Part shown: positions 51,805 through 61,351 of the stretch, piece by piece
How positions within the stretch are numbered: the stretch's first letter is position 1
Layout: the number at the start of each line of letters is the position of its first letter
Position numbers and translations under genes: made by a program
The notes under the pieces: generated by a model
Database searches by the model: none
What the model saw: only the letters and a program-made list of their open reading frames with translations
What the model was told of the DNA's origin: nothing
Origin: Asaia sp037151935
Lineage (GTDB): Bacteria > Pseudomonadota > Alphaproteobacteria > Acetobacterales > Acetobacteraceae
Direction: 5' to 3'
NCBI RefSeq assembly: GCF_051628905.1
Contig: NZ_CP157575.1
Location: 496,001 to 560,000 of the forward strand
Length of the DNA stretch: 64,000 nucleotides

Positions 51805-52602
51805 ATGAGCAAAAACAGTGACAAACGTGGCGGCAAGAACGGGAAGTCCTCCGAAAAGAGAGTTCCCGGCAAAGCTCTCAAGAGCTCGACCGCACCCGGC
51901 CAATCCGACAGCACGCTCGACGGAAGCTCCGTTCAGAATGCCCGCAACAAGACAATCATGCTGCGCACCGCTCGTGGCCGTTCTACGGCCCAGCAGCGCT
52001 GGCTCAATCGACAGTTGAATGACCCGTATGTTGCAGCAGCCCGCAAGCAGGGCTGGCGCTCACGCGCGGCGTTCAAGCTGATCGAGATCGACGACCGGCT
52101 CAACCTTATCAAGCCGGGCATGAAAATTATCGATCTGGGGGCAGCCCCGGGTGGCTGGACGCAGGTCGCGGTCAAGCGCGGAGCAAGTGCAGTTGTCGGG
52201 GTCGATCTCCTGCCCGTCGACCCGGTGAGCGATGCCACCATTATCGAAGGCGATTTCACCGATCCCGATATGCCGGCACGGCTCATCGAATTACTAGGCG
52301 GCCCAGCCGATCTGGTGCTGTCGGATATGGCACCGAACACGACGGGTCACGCACCGACCGATCACATGCGCATCATGGGCCTCGCCGAAGGGGCGCTGGA
52401 TTTCGCGATACAGGTTCTGGCGGAAGGCGGCGGCTTCGTCGCCAAGGTGTTCCAGGGCGGCTCGGAACGCCAGATGCTCGAACCGATGAAACTGGCTTTC
52501 TCGAATGTCCGGCATCTGAAGCCACCGGCATCGCGCAAGGAATCGAGCGAGCTTTATGTCGTGGCGACCGGGTTCAGACCCGATCGCCTCAAGCGTGACT
52601 GA
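51805..52602 (+). CDS. rlmE: RlmE, 23S rRNA 2'-O-ribose U2552 methyltransferase (FtsJ)
   Basis: From the ATG at 51805 the protein is 265 residues, with a basic low-complexity N-terminal tail of about 50 residues. The FtsJ core has the SAM motif IIDLGAAPGGWTQVAV, ADLVLSDMAPNTTGH, and FVAKVFQGG; the K-D-K-E tetrad positions (Lys in RAAFKL, Asp in SDMAP, Lys in FVAKVF, Glu in SSELYVV) are present. It modifies the A-loop of 23S rRNA. Confidence 0.94.
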   Translation: MSKNSDKRGGKNGKSSEKRVPGKALKSSTAPGQSDSTLDGSSVQNARNKTIMLRTARGRSTAQQRWLNRQLNDPYVAAARKQGWRSRAAFKLIEIDDRLNLIKPGMKIIDLGAAPGGWTQVAVKRGASAVVGVDLLPVDPVSDATIIEGDFTDPDMPARLIELLGGPADLVLSDMAPNTTGHAPTDHMRIMGLAEGALDFAIQVLAEGGGFVAKVFQGGSERQMLEPMKLAFSNVRHLKPPASRKESSELYVVATGFRPDRLKRD

Positions 52603-53538
52603 TTATTCAGTCACGTCCCACAGCCAGGCGGCCCCGCGCACGCCTGAGCTGTCGCCGTGCTTGTTACGTACTATCGGGGTGGTGCAGGTCGGCGTAATGA
52701 CATGACGCGCAAGAAGCGGCGGCACCCGCCGATAGATGCTGTCAAGATTGGACACCCCGCCACCGAGCACGATGATATCGGGGTCTAGGAAGTTGATCGC
52801 GAGCGCGCAGGCACGCGAGAAGCGGTCCATGTAGCGGTCGAGCGCGCCGATTGCCGAGATATCGCCACTGGCCGCAGCCTCTTCGATACCCGCTGTGTTG
52901 TGGTGACCGATGCCCTTCCAGTCCTTGGCCAGCTCGGGGCCGCAGAGGTAGCGTTCGAGGCAGCCCTCATTGCCGCAGAAACATTTCGGCAGCGGGAATT
53001 CCTCAAGGCGCGTCCACGGAAGCGGCGTGTGACCCCATTCCCCGGCAATGCTGTGACGACCACCGATCACCTTTCCGTCAACCACGATACCAGCACCCAT
53101 GCCGGTGCCGATGATGATGCCGAAAACGGTGCGATTGCCCTCCCCCGCGCCGTCTGCCGCTTCAGAGAGGGCAAAGCAGTTGGCATCGTTTTCGACGCGC
53201 ACGGACCGACCCAGCGCACGATCGAGGTCGATGCCGAAAGGCTGGTTGTTCAGCCAGGTTGCATTGGCATTCTTGATCAACCCGGTTTCGGGCGAAATGG
53301 AACCCGGAATGCCGATACCGAGCGTCGAGCTGAACTGTCCAGGCTTGGCCAGATGCGATGGAACACTGCCAAGGCGCTGGTCAACACTGGCCACCAGATC
53401 GCGAACAGCGATCACGGCCTCTTCGTAAACTCCCGGGTTAGGGACACGCTCGCGCAGTTGAAGATCGCCCGCGCGATCAAGAACTGCGATTTCGATCTTT
53501 GTCCCACCGAAATCGATGCCGAGGCGATAATCAGCCAT
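52603..53538 (-). CDS. ROK-family sugar kinase
   Basis: The 311-residue protein starts at the ATG at 53538 (MADYRLGIDFGGTKIEIAVLD). It has the ATP site DFGGTKIE, the catalytic Asp in RVENDANCFALSEA, the ROK zinc motif CFCGNEGCLERYLCG and the C-terminal DIIVLGGGVSNLDSIY. It resembles fructokinase (Mak) or N-acetylglucosamine kinase; the substrate is not settled. It converges on rlmE. Confidence 0.92.
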   Translation of the reverse strand: MADYRLGIDFGGTKIEIAVLDRAGDLQLRERVPNPGVYEEAVIAVRDLVASVDQRLGSVPSHLAKPGQFSSTLGIGIPGSISPETGLIKNANATWLNNQPFGIDLDRALGRSVRVENDANCFALSEAADGAGEGNRTVFGIIIGTGMGAGIVVDGKVIGGRHSIAGEWGHTPLPWTRLEEFPLPKCFCGNEGCLERYLCGPELAKDWKGIGHHNTAGIEEAAASGDISAIGALDRYMDRFSRACALAINFLDPDIIVLGGGVSNLDSIYRRVPPLLARHVITPTCTTPIVRNKHGDSSGVRGAAWLWDVTE

Positions 53539-53689
53539 CTCATGCCTTATTGAAGTTGCTTCTGAAAACTGCGGCGCATGTTGCGGACGAATGCGGTCCG
53601 AGTAAAGGTGTAATGGCAAAACAGCGTCCGATCCCTAACGGATGCCCTAGGCTTGAAACGCAACCGAAGCTGCGCGCATAGTCAGTCCT

Positions 53690-53959
53690 ATGACTCCTCC
53701 TGCTCCCGAAACCCTTCTTGACGTGCGCGGGCTTGCCTGCCCCTTGCCCGTGCTGCGCGCGCATCGCAGCCTCAGGGCCATGCAGGCGGGAACCCGCCTG
53801 CGCGTGCTCGCTACGGATCGTGCCAGCGTCGCGGATTTTCAGGCTTTCTGCCGTGAAACAGGTCATGCATTGGTTGCCTTCTCTGAAGACGGCGAGACGC
53901 TTTCTTTCGTGATTCGTCGCAAAATGGACACAGCTGTGTCATCTCCTGTTACGGAATAA
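53690..53959 (+). CDS. TusA-family sulfurtransferase
   Basis: The 89-residue protein has the TusA CPxP motif in LLDVRGLACPLPVLRAHRSL and the second half ATDRASVADFQAFCRETGHALV. TusA-type proteins pass sulfur as a persulfide on the CPxP cysteine, mostly for tRNA thiolation. It stands alone between the ROK gene and xseB. Confidence 0.92.
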   Translation: MTPPAPETLLDVRGLACPLPVLRAHRSLRAMQAGTRLRVLATDRASVADFQAFCRETGHALVAFSEDGETLSFVIRRKMDTAVSSPVTE

Positions 53960-54079
53960 TCATAGTCATTACTTCCTTGGGCTTGGAGAATGGAGTGCGA
54001 CACGCTATCCCTCCTCCCATCGAGCCGTCTTTCGTGACGGCGATTTTCCGAAACAGCGGAGCGGGACGGCATTTACGGC

Positions 54080-54340
54080 ATGGACGCACAGCTTTCACAG
54101 CTCTCTTTCGAGGAGGCCCTGTCTGAACTCGACAGGATCGTTCGCGGTCTCGAAAGTGGTCAGATGAAACTCGAGGACGCCATAAGCGCCTATGAGCGAG
54201 GTGCTGCCCTGCGCCGTCATTGCGAAACAAAACTATCGGAAGCGGAAATGCGGGTTCGTGCCATCACGCAACGTGACGGCACAACGACAACCGTCTCCCT
54301 TCCCGAGTTCGACGAGAATTCTGGCGGAAAAGCCCCATGA
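54080..54340 (+). CDS. xseB: Exodeoxyribonuclease VII small subunit
   Basis: The 86-residue protein contains LSFEEALSELDRIVRGLESGQMKLEDAISAYERGAALRRHCETKLSEAEMRV, the full XseB helical hairpin. It forms the small subunit of exonuclease VII, although xseA is not next to it here. Its stop overlaps the ispA start by 4 bp. Confidence 0.95.
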   Translation: MDAQLSQLSFEEALSELDRIVRGLESGQMKLEDAISAYERGAALRRHCETKLSEAEMRVRAITQRDGTTTTVSLPEFDENSGGKAP

Positions 54341-55257
54341 CGACCCCCTCACCCACCCTTATTGCCTCTCCTGAGGCGCTCGCCGCGTCGCTTGGCACGG
54401 CAGCCCGTGCGATCGAAACGACGATCGATCGCCTTCTTCCCATGGTTGATGGTGACGAGTCGGTACTGCTCGAGGCCATGCGTTATGCTGCACTCGGCGG
54501 CGGCAAGCGTCTACGCGGCTATCTTGTGACCGAAATCGCGGCAATCTTTGGCGCCGAGGCCGAAGGCGCGCTGCGCGTGGCGGCGTCTGTCGAGATGCTT
54601 CACGCCTATAGCCTCGTTCATGACGATCTCCCCGCCATGGATGATGACGATCTGCGTCGCGGCCAGCCCTCGACGCACAAGCAGTTCGATGAGGCGATCG
54701 CCATTCTCGCAGGCGATGCGTTGCAGACCTCGGCTTTCGAAATCCTGGCAGATGAGGCGACCCACCCGGACCCGGCGGTGCGTATCGCTCTGGTGACCGC
54801 TTTGGCTCAGGCTTCCGGCGCCGCAGGCATGGTTGGCGGCCAGGTGGTCGATATCCGTGGCGAAGGCAAAAGCCTTCCGCTCGATCAGGTCCGCCGCCTG
54901 CACGCCATGAAGACCGGCGCGCTGATCCGCTACGCTGCCGAAGCCGGAGCCATTCTGGGCGGCGCCGACCGCGCGCAGCGCGATGCCATCATCGCTTATG
55001 GGCGCGATATCGGCACGGCCTTTCAGGTTGCCGATGACGTGCTCGACACGACGGCAAGCGCCGAGGAACTCGGCAAGACCGCCGGCAAGGACGAAGCCTC
55101 CGGCAAATCTACCTATGTCTCCCTGCTCGGAATTGACGGCGCGCGCGCCGAGGCCGCGCGCCTTTCCGAGCAGGCCACACAGGCCCTGATCTCTTTCGGG
55201 ACCGAAGCAGCCGCGCTCAGAGCCCTGGCACAATACATCGTCGAGCGCAGGAATTAA
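54337..55257 (+). CDS. ispA: Farnesyl/geranyl diphosphate synthase
   Basis: The 306-residue protein has the first Asp-rich motif SLVHDDLPAMDDDDLRRG and the second FQVADDVLD, plus GGGKRLRG near the N-terminus. It condenses isopentenyl diphosphate with allylic diphosphates in isoprenoid synthesis. It lies between xseB and dxs in the conserved alpha-proteobacterial cluster, with 4 bp to dxs. Confidence 0.95.
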   Translation: MTTPSPTLIASPEALAASLGTAARAIETTIDRLLPMVDGDESVLLEAMRYAALGGGKRLRGYLVTEIAAIFGAEAEGALRVAASVEMLHAYSLVHDDLPAMDDDDLRRGQPSTHKQFDEAIAILAGDALQTSAFEILADEATHPDPAVRIALVTALAQASGAAGMVGGQVVDIRGEGKSLPLDQVRRLHAMKTGALIRYAAEAGAILGGADRAQRDAIIAYGRDIGTAFQVADDVLDTTASAEELGKTAGKDEASGKSTYVSLLGIDGARAEAARLSEQATQALISFGTEAAALRALAQYIVERRN

Positions 55258-55261
55258 GAGA

Positions 55262-57256
55262 ATGAGCGATACCACCAAGCCGAACACCACCGCGTCCATT
55301 CCGACGATGGGCCGTTTTCCTCACCTCGATCGCGTGGTCATTCCCGCCGATCTGAGGAATTTCTCGACCGAGCAGCTCAAGCAGCTCGCCGAGGAACTGC
55401 GCTCTGAAACGGTCGATGCCGTCTCCACCACAGGGGGGCATCTCGGCGCTTCTCTGGGCGTGGTCGAACTGACGGTTGCTATGCACGCCGTGTTCAACAC
55501 GCCCGATGATCGTATCATCTGGGATGTCGGCCATCAGGCCTACCCCCACAAGATCCTGACCGGGCGTCGCGACCGTATCCGCACGCTGCGCCAGCCTCAT
55601 GGTCTGTCGGGCTTCACCCGTCGTTCGGAGAGCGAATACGACCCGTTCGGTGCGGCGCATTCCTCGACATCGATCTCTGCTGGTCTCGGCATGGCTGTCG
55701 CGCATCACCTGCGCGCCAATGAAGACCCCTCCTATCACGAGCGCAACGTCATTGCCGTGATTGGCGACGGGTCGATCTCGGCTGGCATGGCCTATGAAGC
55801 CATGAACAATGCGGCTGTGGCTGGCGCAGGCGCCAAGCGTCTGATCGTCATCCTTAACGATAACGAGATGTCGATTGCCCCGCCGGTGGGCTCGATGTCG
55901 AACTACCTTTCGCGTCTCATGACGTCACGCAAGTTCCTGAGCCTGCGCGATCTGGCTGGCAAGCTGGCCAAGCGTCTGCCCGCGGGCCTCGAGCGCACAG
56001 CCAAGCGCGCAGATGAACTGACGCGCGGTCTGATCACGGGTGGCACGCTCTTCGAGGAACTCGGCTTCTATTATGTCGGCCCCGTTGATGGCCATGACAT
56101 GAACCAGCTCGTGCCGATCCTGCGCAATCTGCGCGACGCCGATGAAGGCCCGGTGCTGCTGCATGTCATCACCGAGAAGGGGCGTGGCTATACGCCTGCT
56201 GAATCGGCCGGTGACAAATACCATGCCGTCAGCAAGTTCAACGTCGTGACGGGCGAGCAGAAAAAAGCGCCCGCAGGCCCGCCGAGCTACACCTCCGTCA
56301 TGGCACGCGAATTGCTGCGCCATGCCGAGAAGGATGAGCGCATCACCGCAATCACGGCAGCCATGCCGTCAGGCACCGGCCTCGACAAATTTGCGACGAA
56401 GCACCCCGACCGCTTCTTCGATGTCGGCATCGCCGAGCAGCACGCCGTGACCTTTGCTGCCGGTATGGCATCCGAAGGTCTCCGCCCGTTCTGCGCCATC
56501 TATTCGACCTTCCTGCAGCGCGCCTATGACCAAGTGGTGCATGACGTAGATTTGCAGAACCTGCCGGTTCGCTTTGCGATCGACCGCGCCGGTCTGGTTG
56601 GCGCCGATGGCGCGACCCATGCAGGATCTTTCGATCTGAACTATCTCTGCTGCCTGCCCAACATGGTCGTCATGGCGCCGAGCGATGAGGTCGAGCTGAC
56701 CCATATGACGGCAACGGCCTGCGTCTACGATGCAGGTCCGATCGCCTTCCGCTATCCGCGTGGCAGCGGCACAGGGCTGGAGCTGCCCGAAGCAGGCGAG
56801 ATCCTTGAAATCGGTCGTGGTCGCATCGTACGCGAAGCCGTACGTCAGCCTGGCACGAAATCGGGCGTAGCCATTCTGTCCCTCGGCACGCGCCTGACGG
56901 AATCGCTCAAGGCTGCCGATCATCTCGCTGCGCAGGGCATCGCCGTTACCGTTGCCGATGCGCGTTTTGCCAAGCCGATCGACACGGCACTGGTCGAGCG
57001 TCTAGCGCGCGAGCATGACGTGCTGATCACGATCGAGGAAGGTGCAGCAGGCGGCTTCAGCAGCCTCGTGGTGCGTCATCTGGCCGAAACCGCCCTGCTC
57101 GATCAGGTCAAGTTCCGCCCGATGGCCCTGCCCGACAGCTATATCGACCATAATCTGCCCGACGTGCAGTATGACGAAGCCGGGCTCAATGCACCTCAGA
57201 TCGTCACAGTGGCCCAGTCGGCACTGGGTGCGCAGAGCGCTCAGCAGACGGCCTGA
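55262..57256 (+). CDS. dxs: 1-Deoxy-D-xylulose-5-phosphate synthase
   Basis: The 664-residue protein has the thiamine diphosphate motif GDGSISAGMAYEAMNNA with the catalytic-loop His regions (DVGHQAYPHKILTGR), the central FDVGIAEQHAVTFAAGMA with the conserved Glu, and DRAGLVGADGATHAGSFD. It makes DXP from pyruvate and glyceraldehyde phosphate, the first step of the MEP pathway. A 20-residue N-terminal extension before the family core is seen. Its stop overlaps the tlyA start. Confidence 0.96.
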   Translation: MSDTTKPNTTASIPTMGRFPHLDRVVIPADLRNFSTEQLKQLAEELRSETVDAVSTTGGHLGASLGVVELTVAMHAVFNTPDDRIIWDVGHQAYPHKILTGRRDRIRTLRQPHGLSGFTRRSESEYDPFGAAHSSTSISAGLGMAVAHHLRANEDPSYHERNVIAVIGDGSISAGMAYEAMNNAAVAGAGAKRLIVILNDNEMSIAPPVGSMSNYLSRLMTSRKFLSLRDLAGKLAKRLPAGLERTAKRADELTRGLITGGTLFEELGFYYVGPVDGHDMNQLVPILRNLRDADEGPVLLHVITEKGRGYTPAESAGDKYHAVSKFNVVTGEQKKAPAGPPSYTSVMARELLRHAEKDERITAITAAMPSGTGLDKFATKHPDRFFDVGIAEQHAVTFAAGMASEGLRPFCAIYSTFLQRAYDQVVHDVDLQNLPVRFAIDRAGLVGADGATHAGSFDLNYLCCLPNMVVMAPSDEVELTHMTATACVYDAGPIAFRYPRGSGTGLELPEAGEILEIGRGRIVREAVRQPGTKSGVAILSLGTRLTESLKAADHLAAQGIAVTVADARFAKPIDTALVERLAREHDVLITIEEGAAGGFSSLVVRHLAETALLDQVKFRPMALPDSYIDHNLPDVQYDEAGLNAPQIVTVAQSALGAQSAQQTA

Positions 57257-57996
57257 TGGCCAAGAAGCGGGCTGACGTTCTGCTGGTCGAGCGCGGTCTC
57301 GTCGAGAGCCGCGCCCGCGCGCAGGCGCTGATCATGGCGGGGCTTGCTTTCAGCAAGGAACGCCGCATTGCCAAGGCGGGCGACATGCTCGCCGAGGATG
57401 CCCCGCTCGATCTGCGGGGGCAGGACCATCCCTGGGTTTCGCGTGGCGGGCTCAAACTCGACCACGCCATTTCGCATTTCGCTCTCGATCCGACAGGCGC
57501 GACTGCGATCGATGTTGGCGCTTCGACGGGTGGTTTCACCGACGTGCTCCTCACCAAAGGCGCGACGAAGGTTTTTTCGGTCGATGTCGGGCATGGCCAG
57601 ATCGCCTGGAAGCTCCGCTCAGATGAGCGTGTCGTGGTAATGGAAAAGACCAATGCCCGCACGCTCGACGCAACGCTTATTCCCGACCCGATCTCGGTAG
57701 TCGTCTGCGATGCGAGCTTCATCGGATTGCGTACAGTTTTGCCCCCCGCTCTCGCTCTTTGTCAGCCGGGCGGCTGGGCAGTCGCGCTGATCAAGCCGCA
57801 ATTCGAGGCTGGTCGCGCCGAGATTGGCGCCAAAGGCGTCGTACGCGACCCTGCTGTGCATGAGCGTGTCTGCTCGGAAATACGCGGCTGGTGGGAAGGT
57901 CTCGAAGGTTGGAAGGTTCTAGGCGTAGAACCCAGCCCTATCACCGGCCCAGAAGGCAACCGTGAATTTCTCATCGCCGCCAAGCGTAACGCTTAA
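57256..57996 (+). CDS. tlyA: TlyA-family rRNA 2'-O-methyltransferase
   Basis: The 246-residue protein has an N-terminal S4 RNA-binding domain (KKRADVLLVERGLVESRARAQALIMAGLAF) and an FtsJ-type methyltransferase domain with VGASTGGFTDVLLTKGA and VLPPALALCQPGGWAVALIKPQFE. TlyA methylates 16S and/or 23S rRNA; some homologues are also called haemolysins. It follows dxs with a 1-bp overlap. Confidence 0.93.
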   Translation: MAKKRADVLLVERGLVESRARAQALIMAGLAFSKERRIAKAGDMLAEDAPLDLRGQDHPWVSRGGLKLDHAISHFALDPTGATAIDVGASTGGFTDVLLTKGATKVFSVDVGHGQIAWKLRSDERVVVMEKTNARTLDATLIPDPISVVVCDASFIGLRTVLPPALALCQPGGWAVALIKPQFEAGRAEIGAKGVVRDPAVHERVCSEIRGWWEGLEGWKVLGVEPSPITGPEGNREFLIAAKRNA

Positions 57997-58008
57997 AGTA
58001 AAGGGGTT

Positions 58009-58055
58009 CCCAAAGGGCGACCGCCCTTTGGCGGGGCATGGGGCAGAGCCCCATG
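58009..58055. repeat. Double-hairpin intergenic element after tlyA
   Basis: CCAAAGGGCG-AC-CGCCCTTTGG (58010-58031) is followed by CATGGGGC-AGA-GCCCCATG (58037-58055). Paired GC hairpins of this type recur between genes in acetic acid bacteria as I recall. It may act as terminator of the dxs-tlyA cluster. Confidence 0.65.
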
Positions 58056-58189
58056 AACGCTGATCACAGAACTCCGCCTTCCACGGGTTCCGTCGCGCTC
58101 ACCAGAAAGAGGCTTCCGCTCTTCGATCCCCCATTTCCCAGCATGGTTTTTCTTGCGTTTCGGGGGCTCTTCCGTGATAGAGCAGCGCC

Positions 58190-59383
58190 ATGTCCGACAT
58201 TTCGACCCCTCTCGACCTGAATGAGCAGGAGCGCGCGCGCATCCTGGCCAAATCTGCTCTTTTCGCGCCCCCGCCCGCGGTGCTGCCGGATGGGCGTCGC
58301 GACCTCGTGGGCCTGTCTCGTGAAGAGCTGATTGCCGAAATGGCCGTGTTCGGCGAGAAGCCCTTCCGTGCAAAGCAGCTCTGGCACTGGATCTATCATC
58401 AGGGCGCGACCGATTTTTCGCTCATGAGCAGCATCGCCAAGCCGCTTCAGGCGAAGCTCGCAGAACATTATGTCGTCGGACGCCCTTCCACGTCGCTCGA
58501 ACAGACGTCGAATGACGACACGCGCAAATTCCTCTTCCGCTTTCGTGACGGGCAGGAAGCCGAGACGGTCTATATCCCGGATCGGCGTGAAGATCGTGGC
58601 GCTGTCTGTATTTCGTCCCAGGTCGGCTGCACCCTTTCCTGCACCTTCTGCCATACGGGCACGCAGAAACTCGTCCGTAATCTGGGTGCTGCGGAAATCG
58701 TGTCGCAGTTCATGGCGGCGCGCGATTCCTATGGCGAATGGCCGAGCCCAAGAGGGGAAACTCCGCGCCTGCTCTCGACCATCGTGCTGATGGGTATGGG
58801 CGAGCCGCTCTATAATTATGACAATGTCGCCAAGGCCATGCGCATCGTGATGGATGGCGAAGGCATTGCCCTTTCACGGCGACGCATCACGCTCTCGACC
58901 TCTGGCGTCGTGCCGATGATGGATCGCTGCGGTGAGGAACTGGCGGTCAATCTCGCGATCTCCCTGCACGCCGTCACCAATGAACTGCGCGACAAGATTG
59001 TACCGCTCAACCGGAAATACCCGATCGAGGAGCTGATGGCGGCGTGCCGTCGCTACCCGGCAGCGTCGAATTCGCGTCGCATTACCTTCGAATACATCAT
59101 GCTGCGCGGGATCAATGACAGCGAGGCCGATGCGCGTGAACTGGTGCGCCTGATCAAGGGCCTGCCCGCCAAGGTCAATCTTATTCCGTTCAATCCCTGG
59201 CCGGGTTCGGAATTTAAACCCTCCACCCGCGAGCAGCTTCAGAAATTTGCCGCCATCGTGATGGATGCTGGCTTTGCCTCGCCGATCCGTATGCCACGCG
59301 GTCGCGACATCCTTGCAGCCTGTGGTCAGCTCAAGACCGAAAGCGAGCGCCTGCGCCGCAACGCGACGGCGGATGCCGAATAA
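58190..59383 (+). CDS. rlmN: RlmN, dual-specificity 23S rRNA/tRNA adenine-C2 methyltransferase
   Basis: The 397-residue radical-SAM protein has the CxxxCxxC cluster motif in VGCTLSCTFCHTGTQKL, GMGEPLYNYDNV, and the conserved C-terminal Cys region (DILAACGQL). The N-terminal RlmN domain includes GEKPFRAKQLWHWIYHQG. It methylates A2503 of 23S rRNA and A37 of some tRNAs through a Cys-linked intermediate. Confidence 0.96.
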   Translation: MSDISTPLDLNEQERARILAKSALFAPPPAVLPDGRRDLVGLSREELIAEMAVFGEKPFRAKQLWHWIYHQGATDFSLMSSIAKPLQAKLAEHYVVGRPSTSLEQTSNDDTRKFLFRFRDGQEAETVYIPDRREDRGAVCISSQVGCTLSCTFCHTGTQKLVRNLGAAEIVSQFMAARDSYGEWPSPRGETPRLLSTIVLMGMGEPLYNYDNVAKAMRIVMDGEGIALSRRRITLSTSGVVPMMDRCGEELAVNLAISLHAVTNELRDKIVPLNRKYPIEELMAACRRYPAASNSRRITFEYIMLRGINDSEADARELVRLIKGLPAKVNLIPFNPWPGSEFKPSTREQLQKFAAIVMDAGFASPIRMPRGRDILAACGQLKTESERLRRNATADAE

Positions 59384-59478
59384 CAGGTCGAGGCCGTCCC
59401 CCGAGACTGGCCTGATCGGCTGGCGGGTGGTAAGAAAGGCGCCCAACGCGTTATCTTTACAGAGGGAAGCCTGGCCTT

Positions 59479-60708
59479 ATGACCGCCCGGGACATTAAAA
59501 AAGTCGTTCTCGCCTACTCGGGCGGGCTGGATACTTCCGTTATCCTTCGCTGGCTCCAGAAAGAATACGGCTGCGAGGTCGTGACCTTCACCGCCGATCT
59601 GGGCCAGGGTGAAGAGCTGGAACCGGCACGCCGCAAGGCCGAAATGTTCGGCGTCAAGGAAATCTTCGTCGAGGACCTGCGCGAGACCTTCGTGAAGGAT
59701 TTCGTCTTCCCGATGTTCCGCGCCAATGCCCTTTACGAAGGGCAATATCTGCTTGGCACCTCCATCGCGCGCCCGCTGATCGCCCAGCGCCAGATCGAGA
59801 TCGCCAAGATGGTTGGCGCCGACGCCGTGGCTCATGGTGCCACCGGCAAGGGCAATGATCAGGTTCGCTTCGAACTCGGCTATTACGCGCTTCAGCCCGA
59901 CATCAAGGTCATTGCGCCCTGGCGTGAGTGGAACCTGACCTCGCGCACGAAGCTGCTGGCTTTTGCCGAAGAGAACCAGATTCCCGTCACCAAGGACAAG
60001 CGCGGCGAAGCCCCCTTCTCTGTGGACGCCAATCTTCTGCACTCGTCTTCCGAAGGCAAGATTCTCGAAGACCCCGCCATCGCGCCCGACGAGATCGTAT
60101 TCCAGCGCACGATTTCGCCCGAGAACGCACCGGATGTCGCGACTGAAATCGCCATCGACTTTCATGAGGGCGATCCGGTCGCGCTGAACGGCGTGACGCT
60201 CTCTCCTGCCGAATTGCTTACGCGCCTGAACAAGCTCGGCCATGATAACGGGATCGGCCGTCTCGACCTGGTCGAAAACCGCTTTGTCGGCATGAAGTCA
60301 CGCGGCATCTACGAAACGCCGGGCGGCACTATTCTGCTGACGGCCCATCGCAGCATCGAATCCATCACGCTCGACCGAGAGGCCATGCACCTCAAGGACA
60401 GCCTGATGCCGCGCTATGCCGAAATCATCTATAACGGCTTCTGGTTTTCGCCCGAGCGCTACATGCTTCAGGCACTGATCGATGCCAGCCAGAAATCGGT
60501 CACGGGCCGTGTTCGCCTCAAGCTCTACAAGGGCAATGTGATCTGCATCGGCCGCGAAAGCCCGAACAGCCTTTACGACACCCGCGTCGTCACCTTCGAA
60601 GATGACGAGGGCGCCTATAATCAGGTCGACGCTCAGGGCTTCATCAAGCTCAACGCCTTGCGCCTGCGTCTGGGCGGCCAGATCGGTCGCACCGGCGGCA
60701 AGCCCTGA
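59479..60708 (+). CDS. argG: Argininosuccinate synthase
   Basis: The 409-residue protein has the PP-loop VVLAYSGGLDTSVILRWL, AHGATGKGNDQVRFEL and ENRFVGMKSRGIYETPGG. It joins citrulline and aspartate in arginine synthesis. Length and start are standard. Confidence 0.97.
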   Translation: MTARDIKKVVLAYSGGLDTSVILRWLQKEYGCEVVTFTADLGQGEELEPARRKAEMFGVKEIFVEDLRETFVKDFVFPMFRANALYEGQYLLGTSIARPLIAQRQIEIAKMVGADAVAHGATGKGNDQVRFELGYYALQPDIKVIAPWREWNLTSRTKLLAFAEENQIPVTKDKRGEAPFSVDANLLHSSSEGKILEDPAIAPDEIVFQRTISPENAPDVATEIAIDFHEGDPVALNGVTLSPAELLTRLNKLGHDNGIGRLDLVENRFVGMKSRGIYETPGGTILLTAHRSIESITLDREAMHLKDSLMPRYAEIIYNGFWFSPERYMLQALIDASQKSVTGRVRLKLYKGNVICIGRESPNSLYDTRVVTFEDDEGAYNQVDAQGFIKLNALRLRLGGQIGRTGGKP

Positions 60709-60825
60709 TAGCCGGATCCTGATCGCCCGGCATCGATTGCCCGGTGCGATCATCGGCCTGCGTGCTCCTCACCGCCTCGCGTGGTAAGGGGCACGCAGAC
60801 ATCGCAAGTTCCAAGAGGTTCAGCC

Positions 60826-61314
60826 ATGCGTTTGTCCCGCTCCATCAAGACCCTCGTCGCCGGGGCATCTTTTTTTGTCCTGACCGCCTGTGGCGGCACG
60901 AAAGAAGAGCCTGAGCTGACGCCTGAGCAGTTCATGGCCAAGGTCCGTGCCGAACCCGGCGTCAAGACCCTGCCCGACGGCCTCGCCTACAAGGTTCTGA
61001 AATCCGGCCCCAAGGATGGCGAGCAGCCCTCAAAGGGCCGCATGATGATGCTGATCTATGAAGGCCGTCTGCCAGATGGCGGTATTTTCGACAGTTCAGA
61101 GCAGCATGGTAACGGCGCCTATATGCAGATGGCGCTTGACGGGCTCGTTCAGGGCTGGATGGAAGCCCTGCCGATGATGCATGTGGGCGATACCTGGATG
61201 CTCTATGTTCCACCCGCGCTCGGCTACGGCAAGCGGTCGATGGGCATCATCCCACCCAACAGCCCCCTCGTCTTCAAGATCCAGCTTCTCGGTCTGGGCG
61301 GGCAGGAGCAGTAA
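60826..61314 (+). CDS. FKBP-type peptidyl-prolyl isomerase lipoprotein
   Basis: From the ATG at 60826 the protein is 162 residues with a lipoprotein signal (lipobox LTAC, Cys in FFVLTACGG). The FKBP domain shows LPDGLAYKVLKSG, LIYEGRLPDGGIFDSS, LVQGWMEALPMMHVGDTWMLYVPPALGYG and PPNSPLVFKIQLLGL. It is probably a periplasmic folding catalyst anchored to a membrane. Confidence 0.92.
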   Translation: MRLSRSIKTLVAGASFFVLTACGGTKEEPELTPEQFMAKVRAEPGVKTLPDGLAYKVLKSGPKDGEQPSKGRMMMLIYEGRLPDGGIFDSSEQHGNGAYMQMALDGLVQGWMEALPMMHVGDTWMLYVPPALGYGKRSMGIIPPNSPLVFKIQLLGLGGQEQ

Positions 61315-61351
61315 GACGCTTCCCAAACGCGCCCCCTTCGCCCTCGCTCTC

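Noticed and set aside
54511..55299. 262-codon minus-strand frame opposite ispA
   Set aside because: Antisense shadow of a clear prenyl synthase.
59326..60243. 305-codon minus-strand frame opposite argG
   Set aside because: Antisense shadow; argG has all its motifs on the plus strand.
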